Shown: positions 38,576-45,360 of the stretch, piece after piece
How the letters are laid out: every line of letters starts with the position of its first letter
Position numbering within the stretch: the stretch's first letter is position 1
Source of the DNA: CAWIVH01 sp963839475
Lineage (GTDB): Bacteria > Acidobacteriota > UBA6911
Direction of reading: 5' to 3'
Assembly: GCA_963839475.1 (NCBI GenBank)
Contig: CAWIVH010000020.1
Coordinates: 496,001 to 560,000 of the forward strand
Length of the DNA: 64,000 bases
Translations under genes and position numbers: made by a program
The notes under the pieces: model-generated
Seen by the model: only the letters and a program-made list of their open reading frames with translations
Told to the model about the DNA's origin: nothing
Database searches by the model: none

Positions 38576-39287
38576 ATGAAAAGAGCTAGTTTGGGTTTGT
38601 GGTTTGCCGGACTGCTGCTCGTTTGCTCCGCGCTCCAGGCACAAGAAGTGAGGTTTCCCGTCCGGCACGATCGTCTGCTCCGGGACCGCACGGGAGAATT
38701 GATCTTCAGCGAAACAGGAATTGAGTATCGGACCAAGGACAAGGGGGACGCCCGGACCTGGAAATATGAGGACGTCCAGCAGCTCGGCCTGCTCAGCCCC
38801 AAGGAACTTACCATTCTCGCATATCAGGATAGTAAATGGAAATTCGGGAAAGACCTGTTCTATCGCTTCAAAATCACCGAGGGCGAAATGACTCCGGCGC
38901 TGTGGACCGAACTTCAAGCAAAGCTTAAACGACCAGTCGTTTCGGCGATAATCCCGCCGGATATCGCCCCGAATATTCACGATCCTGGTGAAACACCTGC
39001 GGGGATTCGGCGGCACGCAGGGAATGCTGGAGATTGCCGAGGAGTATATCATCTACAAAACAGATACGCCGAAAGACTCACGCATTTGGCGCTACCGGGA
39101 CATCTCCTCGATCGGGACTACCGGGCCCTACCAACTGCGGCTTACTTCCATGGATCGTGCCGAAAACGAAAATGGTGGCGACCGGAATTTCGTTTTTTCT
39201 CTTAAAGAGCAGCTCGCATCTGAAGCCTATGATTTCATCTGGTGGAAGATCAATGGTTCACAAATATCCTCTACCCCCAGGAAGTAA
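38576..39287 (+). pseudogene. Exported hypothetical protein with one frameshift
   Basis: A signal peptide (RASLGLWFAGLLLVCSALQA) is followed by two similar beta segments. The first, LIFSETGIEYRTKDKGDARTW, recurs as MLEIAEEYIIYKTDTPKDSR, so the protein is an internal duplication. The second half is in another frame from about 38970; without the shift the product would have about 236 residues. AGGTG precedes the ATG at 38576. The repeated unit resembles PH-like domains of some acidobacterial exported proteins, but I cannot name a family. Confidence 0.6.
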
Positions 39288-39605
39288 TTAATCAGTGCAT
39301 TCTGGGGTGACAAGAGGGCGTATTGGGGCCTGTCGGCTCTTAATGAAACTCGTTGAAGGAGCTACGCCATCACTGGCAATATCCATTGTTGACAGAAATT
39401 GAGCCAATATTCTGGCTCATTTGGGCCAGTAGTCGGCCAGCAAGATGTGCGCGCAGAATTGAGCACCCAAGATGCGGCGAATCCGGAAGTGACCCATGCT
39501 CAGGGAATCAAGGTTTAGTTTTTTGAGCCGCCTAAAATTCTGAAAGAGGGTATCGATTTCGACACCGGCGGATATTATCGCGGCAAAATTAATTATAGAC
39601 GGATT
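39288..39605. other. Intergenic stretch, no gene seen
   Basis: About 320 bases between two converging genes. A weak self-complementary run (TTGAGCCAATATTCTGGCTCA, near 39399-39419) may form a stem-loop. Nothing else stands out. Confidence 0.45.
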
Positions 39606-40385
39606 TCATCCTTTGAGTTTAGCGTAGAGACCGTTGAGCTTCGTTCGATACATGTTCTTGATCGTCTCCTCGTCTTCCCCCAACGGCTTTACGGGAATGA
39701 GGTCGATTACTTCTTCGGCCGTCAGCGACGAGGCGAACATGGTTTCCACCGCCCCAGTCACCATTTTCGCGACGCCGTCCCTCGCAGCAGAATCGGAGAG
39801 ACCAAAGGATTTTCCGAGTTCGAGGAGTGTTTGCCACTGAAACCATAGATAAGTGGGCCCCATGGCGGCGACGATGGCATAAGCTTCAAGGCTTTCTTCA
39901 GGTACTTCGGGACACTCGCCGAGAGCTATGAACAGATCCATCAGCGCGGCCTTTTCCGCCGTGGGGATTTCACTCGAAACAACCATCGGGTTGTACCCTT
40001 TGTTCACGATGGAAGGAGCATTCGGGATCATCCTGACGATCTTCGAGTGTCCGCCAAGAAGACCGGAGAGTTTAGCGATCGAGAGCTTTGGCGCCAGCGA
40101 AACGACAACTGATTCCCGATTCAGGAAGGTTTTCACTTTTTCGAGAGCTTCGGCAATGGCCGGTGGATGAAGGGCAATAAAGACCAGGTCGCAAGCTGCG
40201 GGCTTGGTGTTGTCTGCAAGTTCGATCGATACCCCTGGGACTTCTCTCTGCAGCCGGGCAAGAACTTCGGCATTATTGTCGCCGGCCACCACCTTTCCGG
40301 GCATTTTTCCGGCCCGGTTGAGCGCCGTTAAGATGATTCGGGTTACTCTTCCGCCGCCAATAAATCCTATCGTATTGAATTTCAT
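39606..40385 (-). CDS. ProC-like NAD(P)-binding reductase
   Basis: A 259-residue protein of the pyrroline-5-carboxylate reductase family. It has the Rossmann fingerprint TIGFIGGGRVTRI at the N-terminus, VSLAPKLSIAKL and MIPNAPSIVNKGYNPMV in the centre, and a helical dimer domain. AGGAGG six bases before the ATG at 40385 fixes the start over 40457. In true ProC the central motif is RxMPNTP; here it is RMIPNAPS, and the C-terminal GxxxT region differs, so the substrate may not be pyrroline-5-carboxylate. It lies downstream of the arsenic genes on the same strand but with a 133-base gap. Confidence 0.75.
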   Translation of the reverse strand: MKFNTIGFIGGGRVTRIILTALNRAGKMPGKVVAGDNNAEVLARLQREVPGVSIELADNTKPAACDLVFIALHPPAIAEALEKVKTFLNRESVVVSLAPKLSIAKLSGLLGGHSKIVRMIPNAPSIVNKGYNPMVVSSEIPTAEKAALMDLFIALGECPEVPEESLEAYAIVAAMGPTYLWFQWQTLLELGKSFGLSDSAARDGVAKMVTGAVETMFASSLTAEEVIDLIPVKPLGEDEETIKNMYRTKLNGLYAKLKG

Positions 40386-40518
40386 AAGAGTCCTCCTATC
40401 GTCAAAAAAACTGATGGTGGGCAACTGTGCGGACCAAAGCGCCGGGGGAAAGCTCAAACATTTTCATGATTTCCGACCATCACAAGGAATCCCCATGTTT
40501 CGAAACAGCTTCTGCAAT

Positions 40519-41208
40519 TCAAAAGATGTCCAAGATATGGTCGCAGACGTAGTAGATGCCGACCACGATGAAAACAGTCCCGGTCGCGTACCTGGACCAC
40601 CTTTCGATTTGGCCCAAGCGATTCAACGCCTTGCTCAATGACCGGGCGCCGAGAACCATGGCAACGGCAAAAATGGAAACGGGCAATCCAGTGCCGATTC
40701 CATAAAGTACTGGGAGGACAACCGGGGAACCTGCCTTCAGCGAAAGCGGGATCAGACTCCCAAAAAATAGTGCGGCCGAAACTGGACAGAATGAGAGCGC
40801 AAAGATCATTCCCAGCAGACCCGCACCGGGCAAACCCCAGGATCGAGCCCGGTCCTGCAAAGTATCGCCGGCAATCGAGGTCGTGAAATTGATCTTTATC
40901 AAATCAAGCAAGAACATGCCCGCGAGGATCAGGACGGGCCCAAGCAGGCGGTTCATCCAATACTGAAGAATCAGCGACACCCCATGTATGGACAAAATGC
41001 TGCTCACAAGGAGCGCTCCGAGGATGGCATAGGTGAAAGCCCTTCCCAGAGTGTAAAGCAGGCCGGTCCCTAATAACCTGGCAGTCGAACCCACGTCCCT
41101 GCTAATGAACGAAATCGCCACGAGATTCGTGGCCATTGGGCACGGGCTGATCGAGGTCAAGACTCCCAACCAGATTGCGGCCGCTGCCGGAAAAAGATTG
41201 CCGGGCAC
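40519..41208 (-). CDS. arsG: ArsG-like membrane permease (CcdA/DsbD superfamily)
   Basis: A 229-residue, six-helix membrane protein with the CcdA-like paired motifs TSISPCPMATNLVAISFI in helix 1 and LSFCPVSAALFFGSLIPL in helix 4, each with a Cys-Pro. Proteins of this exact type are annotated as aromatic aminobenzylarsenical efflux permease (ArsG family). It starts with GTG at 41208, overlapping the stop of the ArsF-like gene (TAGTG), with GGAGAAG upstream, so the two are translationally coupled. The role could be either organoarsenical export or passing electrons across the membrane to the thioredoxin-like partners upstream (inference). Confidence 0.75.
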   Translation of the reverse strand: MPGNLFPAAAAIWLGVLTSISPCPMATNLVAISFISRDVGSTARLLGTGLLYTLGRAFTYAILGALLVSSILSIHGVSLILQYWMNRLLGPVLILAGMFLLDLIKINFTTSIAGDTLQDRARSWGLPGAGLLGMIFALSFCPVSAALFFGSLIPLSLKAGSPVVLPVLYGIGTGLPVSIFAVAMVLGARSLSKALNRLGQIERWSRYATGTVFIVVGIYYVCDHILDIF

Positions 41209-41696
41209 TAGCTCTTCTCCAGGTATTTGCGGATTTCCCCCTGAACGTAGCGCATGAAGGCATCATAGTCGCTATTCAATTCCCATATGCGTTCCAGGTT
41301 CGTCCATCCAACCTGCTGGCCATCCTGGATCCGGACCAGCACAAGAGATTTTGTGAAGAGTTTGTAATCCTGTGCGAAGTGCTGGTTTTCCGGGAGTTCG
41401 TAATTGACGACGCGAAGTTCCAGGCGGCCCGCCTTTAATTCTGCGTCAAAGCCGAAGTTTATCGCCTCTCTCGAGTAAGCTTCAATGCGCTGGCAGGTGG
41501 GGCAGCGGTAGTTGGTGTGAAAGTAGTATGCGATGACTTTTCTGGACTCGCCTGCGGGGTTCGCCTTAGCAGTTGGGGCTTGTGCACCTGCGCCGCTGGT
41601 GCGCGCCCATGGACTGGTTTCTTTGACAAGCAGAATCACCAAACTTCCCAAGGCAAAAACCAGCAAACCCCCTTTCAAAATGGATTTCGCGCTCAT
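41208..41696 (-). CDS. arsF: ArsF-like thioredoxin-fold exported protein
   Basis: A 162-residue protein with an N-terminal membrane helix (LKGGLLVFALGSLVILLV) and a thioredoxin-like domain with a CPTC site (YFHTNYRCPTCQRIEAY). This matches the ArsF family found next to ArsG (nitrophenyl compound nitroreductase subunit ArsF in current naming). GAGGTG precedes the ATG. It is coupled by overlap to ArsG and lies 25 bases after the small thioredoxin gene. It is likely a membrane-bound thiol relay. Confidence 0.75.
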   Translation of the reverse strand: MSAKSILKGGLLVFALGSLVILLVKETSPWARTSGAGAQAPTAKANPAGESRKVIAYYFHTNYRCPTCQRIEAYSREAINFGFDAELKAGRLELRVVNYELPENQHFAQDYKLFTKSLVLVRIQDGQQVGWTNLERIWELNSDYDAFMRYVQGEIRKYLEKS

Positions 41697-41720
41697 CGTC
41701 TTGCACCTCTTGAAAAAACT

Positions 41721-41975
41721 TCATTTGGACGTCAACGCCACATTTCCAAGCCATTCCATCACCTCGGCCTGACCCGGAATCCGGCCCGCGCTTACCACTT
41801 TCTCGTTGATAACAAGGCCTGGCGTCGCGAGGATCTGGTACTTCCGTATATCCTCGAAGTCGGTCACCTTGGTAAGGTTTGCCTCCACCCCGAGCGATTC
41901 AACGGCTTTCTGCGCGACCTCAGCGACCTTTGTGCAATTTGAGCAGCCAGGCCCTAATACCTTGATTGAAATCAT
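41721..41975 (-). CDS. Small thioredoxin-like redox protein
   Basis: An 84-residue protein with a redox site CSNC (VLGPGCSNCTKVAEVA), the cis-Pro segment ATPGLVINEKVV and a short C-terminal helix. This is the MTH895/TM0996-like thioredoxin group that often accompanies ArsG-type permeases. The start at 41975 has AAAGGAGG upstream, which overrules 42023. It probably reduces the CPTC site of the ArsF-like protein or a metal-binding partner (inference). Confidence 0.85.
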   Translation of the reverse strand: MISIKVLGPGCSNCTKVAEVAQKAVESLGVEANLTKVTDFEDIRKYQILATPGLVINEKVVSAGRIPGQAEVMEWLGNVALTSK

Positions 41976-42050
41976 GGATTCCTCCTTTGGATCCCAAGCT
42001 CCGATATGTCTATTTGACGCCAACCCTGGGCCACTGCAAATTCATCAGGC

Positions 42051-42503
42051 TCAGGCCGAAATGATTATTTCCGGCTCCATTGTTACCCTCGATTTCAGTG
42101 AGTTCGCTACAAGGCTATATTTCACCGCGCTCTCGAGCGCACGCTGGACGCGCTTCTCGACGGCACTCGGGTCATTGTCTCCACGGCGGACCACGATCTT
42201 GGGGCTCAGCTGCACTTCAGTAAAGATCTCGGTTCGGTCAAGTTCGATCAGCTTGGTGCCCTCGGCGCGGCAGTCATAGGAAATAAGATCCAGCTTGAAT
42301 CGCTCTGTCGCCCAGATGAACATCATCATCACACAGGTGTTAACAGCCGCAACGAATGCATCCTCGGGTGTGAGAACCCCGGCGTGGCCATGAGCATCGG
42401 GCGGGGCGGAGAAATCCATTTCAGGTCCGTTACCCATCTGAACGCGCCCCAAGTGCTCCCCCTTCCATTGCACCGTCGTGTGATACGTCGCCGTACGGGA
42501 CAT
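42051..42503 (-). CDS. OsmC-family peroxiredoxin-like protein
   Basis: A 150-residue OsmC/YhfA-like protein. GRVQMGNGPEMDFSAPPDAH, TPEDAFVAAVNTCVMMMF with one conserved Cys, and the C-terminal ESAVKYSLVANSL segment are typical. The second Cys expected near the C-terminal helix is replaced, except for one in YDCRAEG. OsmC proteins reduce organic hydroperoxides or bind hydrophobic thiols. The ATG at 42503 overlaps the stop of the preceding DGC gene (ATGA) and has GGAGGG upstream, so it is coupled to it. Confidence 0.82.
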   Translation of the reverse strand: MSRTATYHTTVQWKGEHLGRVQMGNGPEMDFSAPPDAHGHAGVLTPEDAFVAAVNTCVMMMFIWATERFKLDLISYDCRAEGTKLIELDRTEIFTEVQLSPKIVVRRGDNDPSAVEKRVQRALESAVKYSLVANSLKSRVTMEPEIIISA

Positions 42504-43219
42504 CAATGGCCCTCCGAGAGAAACAAGGCATATTCCCGGCCCAGGGCCGCTTTCCAGGCGGCCTCTTCGCCAACGGGGATCCGGTTATAGAGGCGCACCG
42601 TTTCAAGCATTTCCGAAGCGGTTGTTTCGTCTGTCGGCTTCGTCGTCTGCCGGTACATGTCAAGGATCAGCGGCAGAGCCAGGACCTCGACTTTTTGTCC
42701 GTCAATCTCCAGGACTTTCACCGGCACCCCGGACCCGCAGGAGCACGTGGCCGCCTGCCTTCCCTGGACCGCCGGGGCTTGATCCCCGGGCTGCCCAGTC
42801 TTCCTGTCCCAAGGGATTCCCTGGAGCCTGTCCACCTGCCGGGCAATCTCCTCCGCAACCTCATCGACCGCATCCATGCCGGCCTTATTCAGGCGGCGCG
42901 CCGTCCCGAACTGCTTCTCGCCGGGAGAACAGAGTTCACCTACCACGATCGAGGCAGCCGGTTTGGAACTGTAGTATTCCGTTCCCTGAGCAGCACAACG
43001 CTTCTCGCAGCCGTCTATGGAAATCGTCGGGTAGTAACGGGCAAAGGCACGGTCTCCCTCTCCGCCCGCAAGAAACAAAGGCAAGCAGATGGTGACAGTC
43101 TCATCCGGACGCAGATTCTCCAGCACTTTGAGCGTCGCCAGCCGGGTAATCGTCCCCTCCGGCAATTCTTCGCCGGAACAGGATACGAGGCCTACCTTGC
43201 GCTTGGGCAGCTCAGGCAT
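42503..43219 (-). CDS. DGC-domain putative zinc-binding protein (long form)
   Basis: A 238-residue protein with the signature TISIDGCEKRCAAQG (Asp-Gly-Cys) that names the DGC family, an N-terminal GLVSCSGEELPEG stretch, and further Cys pairs in GELCSPG and ATCSCGSG, suggesting a metal site. GGGAGGG before the ATG at 43219 sets the start; it overlaps the end of the next DGC gene by eight bases. Function is not established. The combination with GcvH-like and OsmC genes recurs in anaerobes and sulfate reducers as I recall it. Confidence 0.75.
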   Translation of the reverse strand: MPELPKRKVGLVSCSGEELPEGTITRLATLKVLENLRPDETVTICLPLFLAGGEGDRAFARYYPTISIDGCEKRCAAQGTEYYSSKPAASIVVGELCSPGEKQFGTARRLNKAGMDAVDEVAEEIARQVDRLQGIPWDRKTGQPGDQAPAVQGRQAATCSCGSGVPVKVLEIDGQKVEVLALPLILDMYRQTTKPTDETTASEMLETVRLYNRIPVGEEAAWKAALGREYALFLSEGH

Positions 43220-43619
43220 TTTTCCCTCCCTCGGGCATTTTATCCACCAAGTCTGCAACTTCCGCAGCCAGGGCGGCGGCAAGCTGCCGGCCATTTTCGT
43301 TCAGCTCAGCTATCCCCGCGGGCTTCAATTGCCGGTTCCGCCTGTACACGTCCAACACCTGGATAGCGTGGGCAACCTTGCCGCCGGATTCAGCCACTAC
43401 TTTTGCCGCGCAGGCGAGCTTACAGCCGTCGATGGCCACCGTTTCCGATTCGCGGAGCGTTTGCTGGATTTCATCGTCGCCGAGCACCACAAGTGAGAGG
43501 GGGACCAACCGCGTCGAGTCCGGCCTAATGTCCTCCGTAAGGATATAGGCGCTTTCACGCGCAACGCTCCCATAGGTTTTACCGATGCCGCTGCATGGGA
43601 CTATCAGGGCTTTGCTCAT
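43212..43619 (-). CDS. DGC-domain putative zinc-binding protein (short form)
   Basis: A 135-residue protein with N-terminal ALIVPCSGIGKTYGSVARES and the DGC signature VAIDGCKLACAAKV. It is the short partner of the longer DGC protein, which it overlaps. Its ATG overlaps the stop of the GcvH-like gene (ATGA at 43616-43619), so translation is coupled through three genes. It probably binds zinc or another soft metal through the paired Cys (inference). Confidence 0.78.
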   Translation of the reverse strand: MSKALIVPCSGIGKTYGSVARESAYILTEDIRPDSTRLVPLSLVVLGDDEIQQTLRESETVAIDGCKLACAAKVVAESGGKVAHAIQVLDVYRRNRQLKPAGIAELNENGRQLAAALAAEVADLVDKMPEGGKNA

Positions 43620-44053
43620 TTTTTCAACTCCGACTCCGCCTGTACTTTTACCAGGTCCCGATAACTTTCGGCATCCAGGAGGGCGGAGAGCGCCTCCGCA
43701 GGATTGTTAAATTCGACCCTGAGGATCCATCCTTTGCCATAGGGATCCTGGTTGATCAGTTCCGGGGCATCCTCCAGCTCTGTATTTATCTCGATGATCT
43801 CCCCCGCAACCGGCGAGGAAAGCGCAACGCTTACCTTAACTGTTTCGATGCTCCCGAATTCATCGCCGGCAGCAAGAACCGTTCCGGAAGGCATGACATT
43901 GGCAAAGGCAACGTCGCCGTTCACCTGCTGCGCGAAATCGGAAAGGCCCATTTTCCCCTGAGTGCCTGTCACCTCCACCCAGACTCCCTCGCTACTGAAA
44001 AGGAGGCTCTCTGGAATACGGAACGTGAACTTGTCAACGGTTACCTGGAGCAT
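43616..44053 (-). CDS. Stand-alone GcvH-like (lipoyl-type) protein
   Basis: A 145-residue H-protein-like fold: VWVEVTGTQGKMGLSDFAQQ, the lipoyl turn GSIETVKVS with the modifiable Lys at residue 73, SPVAGEIIEIN and NQDPYGKGWILRV. The lipoyl Lys is kept, in contrast to the two response-regulator fusions at the window start. No GcvT or GcvP gene is present, so glycine cleavage is unlikely. It may carry a lipoyl-bound sulfur or arsenic-reactive dithiol for the DGC partners (inference). GAGGG precedes the ATG at 44053. Confidence 0.83.
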   Translation of the reverse strand: MLQVTVDKFTFRIPESLLFSSEGVWVEVTGTQGKMGLSDFAQQVNGDVAFANVMPSGTVLAAGDEFGSIETVKVSVALSSPVAGEIIEINTELEDAPELINQDPYGKGWILRVEFNNPAEALSALLDAESYRDLVKVQAESELKK

Positions 44054-44088
44054 CGATCCCTCATTTCTTGTGCACCGCGTCGCATAAA

Positions 44089-44502
44089 TCAGGCCGGATT
44101 CCCTTCGAGGTACGCTTGGGAACCTGCAAATCCGGAACCGGCACAATCATCGGGTTCGAGCCGGCATTTCCCCTCCACCAGAGCTTTGCGAAGCCTGTCA
44201 ATGTCCGCCTGCATAACGGGATCGAGCGGGCAACAGCGGTCCAGAAAATCACGCAGAGCTTCTACCTGGGGCGTTGAAGGAGGCAGCAGGGTATTGACGA
44301 TCCGGGCTCCCTTTCTCGAATCCATGACGAGACCGGCGTGCCGCAGGACCGCGAGGTGCCGCGAGACATTGGATTGGGAGATTTGCAGGACAGCCTGAAG
44401 GTCGCAGACGCAGATATTTCCCAGCCGCAATAGATTGAGCAATCGCAGCCGGGTTGGATCTGCCGTTGCCTTCAGGATGATATCGAGCTTACGAATGTTC
44501 AT
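44089..44502 (-). CDS. arsR: ArsR/SmtB-family repressor (minus-strand unit)
   Basis: A 137-residue winged-helix repressor. The As(III)/Sb(III) site in helix 3 reads ICVCDL (C31, C33), the recognition helix QISQSNVSRHLAVLRHAGLV is intact, and the tail holds CC plus two more Cys. GGAGG lies six bases before the ATG. It heads the GcvH-like/DGC/OsmC/ArsFG unit (35 bases to the next gene) and probably represses it until a trivalent metalloid binds. A perfect 17-bp palindrome lies in the promoter region. Confidence 0.9.
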   Translation of the reverse strand: MNIRKLDIILKATADPTRLRLLNLLRLGNICVCDLQAVLQISQSNVSRHLAVLRHAGLVMDSRKGARIVNTLLPPSTPQVEALRDFLDRCCPLDPVMQADIDRLRKALVEGKCRLEPDDCAGSGFAGSQAYLEGNPA

Positions 44503-44545
44503 TCAATCCTCCATGCATTTACACGAATATGTAAGTATAATCTCA

Positions 44546-44562
44546 ATCGAATGCGATTCGAT
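44546..44562 (-). promoter_or_regulatory. Likely operator of the minus-strand arsR unit
   Basis: ATCGAAT-GCG-ATTCGAT is a perfect palindrome 44 bases upstream of the minus-strand arsR start. A TTGAGA next to it with a TGTAAA 17 bases on could be the promoter it covers. Binding by an ArsR protein is inferred. Confidence 0.55.
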
Positions 44563-44622
44563 GAGAATTCGTAATCAAAAGGCCATGATTCCCACACCGA
44601 CGCCAACAGCTTCAGTTTGCAC

Positions 44623-44670
44623 TTGATCATAACCGTTAATCCGGTTATAAGAATGTACTCTGATGAGGTA
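44623..44670 (+). promoter_or_regulatory. Promoter and operator of the plus-strand arsR unit
   Basis: TTGATC (44623-44628) and TATAAG (44646-44651) are 17 bases apart. Between them, ATAACCG (44629-44635) and CGGTTAT (44642-44648) form a perfect inverted repeat with a 6-base spacer that covers the -10 box, as expected for an ArsR-type operator. A GAGGT ribosome site follows. Confidence 0.7.
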
Positions 44671-44675
44671 ATACC

Positions 44676-45059
44676 ATGAAAGATACAGCCGAATTCTTCG
44701 GAGTGCTTGCTGACGAAGCCAGACTGAAAATGCTCTGGCTCCTGTTTAACCACCGGGAACTCTGCGTCTGCGATTTCATGGAAGTGCTGGAGATTACCCA
44801 ATCGAAAGCATCCCGGCATCTCAGGATCCTGTATCGGGCGGGACTGGTCACCGACCGGCGCGATGGATTGTGGGTGTATTACGCGCTTCGCCCTCTGAAT
44901 CCGGGCCTGGAGAAGGGGCAGTTGGCAAATCTGCAAGTGCACATGGCCGGGCATCCCGCCGCCGCCGAACTGCTTCAGAAACTCTCCGCCTGGCGTGACC
45001 GCAACAGGGCCGCGATGCACCGCGGCCAAAGGTCAACAGAATGCTGCCCGAATGGATGA
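44676..45059 (+). CDS. arsR: ArsR/SmtB-family repressor (plus-strand unit)
   Basis: A 127-residue winged-helix repressor with the metalloid site ELCVCDF (C30, C32), recognition helix EITQSKASRHLRILYRAGLV and a CC pair near the C-terminus (STECCPNG). It faces the other arsR gene across 173 bases that hold two different palindromes, so each repressor probably controls its own unit. It heads the unit with the Cys-rich peptide, the P-type ATPase and the ACR3 pump. Confidence 0.92.
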   Translation: MKDTAEFFGVLADEARLKMLWLLFNHRELCVCDFMEVLEITQSKASRHLRILYRAGLVTDRRDGLWVYYALRPLNPGLEKGQLANLQVHMAGHPAAAELLQKLSAWRDRNRAAMHRGQRSTECCPNG

Positions 45060-45145
45060 CGAATCAACTCTCGTCTTAAAAGAGGCCGGCTGTGTTTTGT
45101 GAATGCCCGGAAAAATCGTGAGGATCAAAATCAAGGAGCAAAGTG

Positions 45146-45316
45146 ATGGAAAAGACAGAAAAGGCAGAACCCCGAAAAAAGGGGTTGTTTGCAATTCTCA
45201 AGGAATCGATGCTGAAAACCAGCGAGGGTTGCGGGCCGGGTTGCGGTTGTCATGTGGAGGAAGACCGGACCAGGAAAAAGGGCGATAATGACACCCCGGA
45301 TGATTCAAAGAAATAA
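45146..45316 (+). CDS. 56-residue protein with CGPGCGC metal-binding motif
   Basis: A short frame with an AAGGAG ribosome site seven bases before the ATG. The product is highly charged (many Lys and Asp) around one Cys cluster, EGCGPGCGCHVEE, with three Cys and a His that could hold a soft metal ion. The first 20 residues could form an amphipathic helix (GLFAILKESMLKT). It lies 86 bases after arsR and 44 before the P-type ATPase, which lacks an N-terminal metal-binding domain, so it may act as that pump's detached metal-delivery domain (inference). Confidence 0.7.
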   Translation: MEKTEKAEPRKKGLFAILKESMLKTSEGCGPGCGCHVEEDRTRKKGDNDTPDDSKK

Positions 45317-45360
45317 CCGGATTGCCCGCAACCGTAGCGGCTAATGGAGAGGACTCCGCA

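Noticed and set aside
43616..44053. Glycine cleavage system member
   Set aside because: No gcvT, gcvP or lpd gene is near; the operon context is arsenic and DGC genes, so a function in glycine breakdown is not supported.
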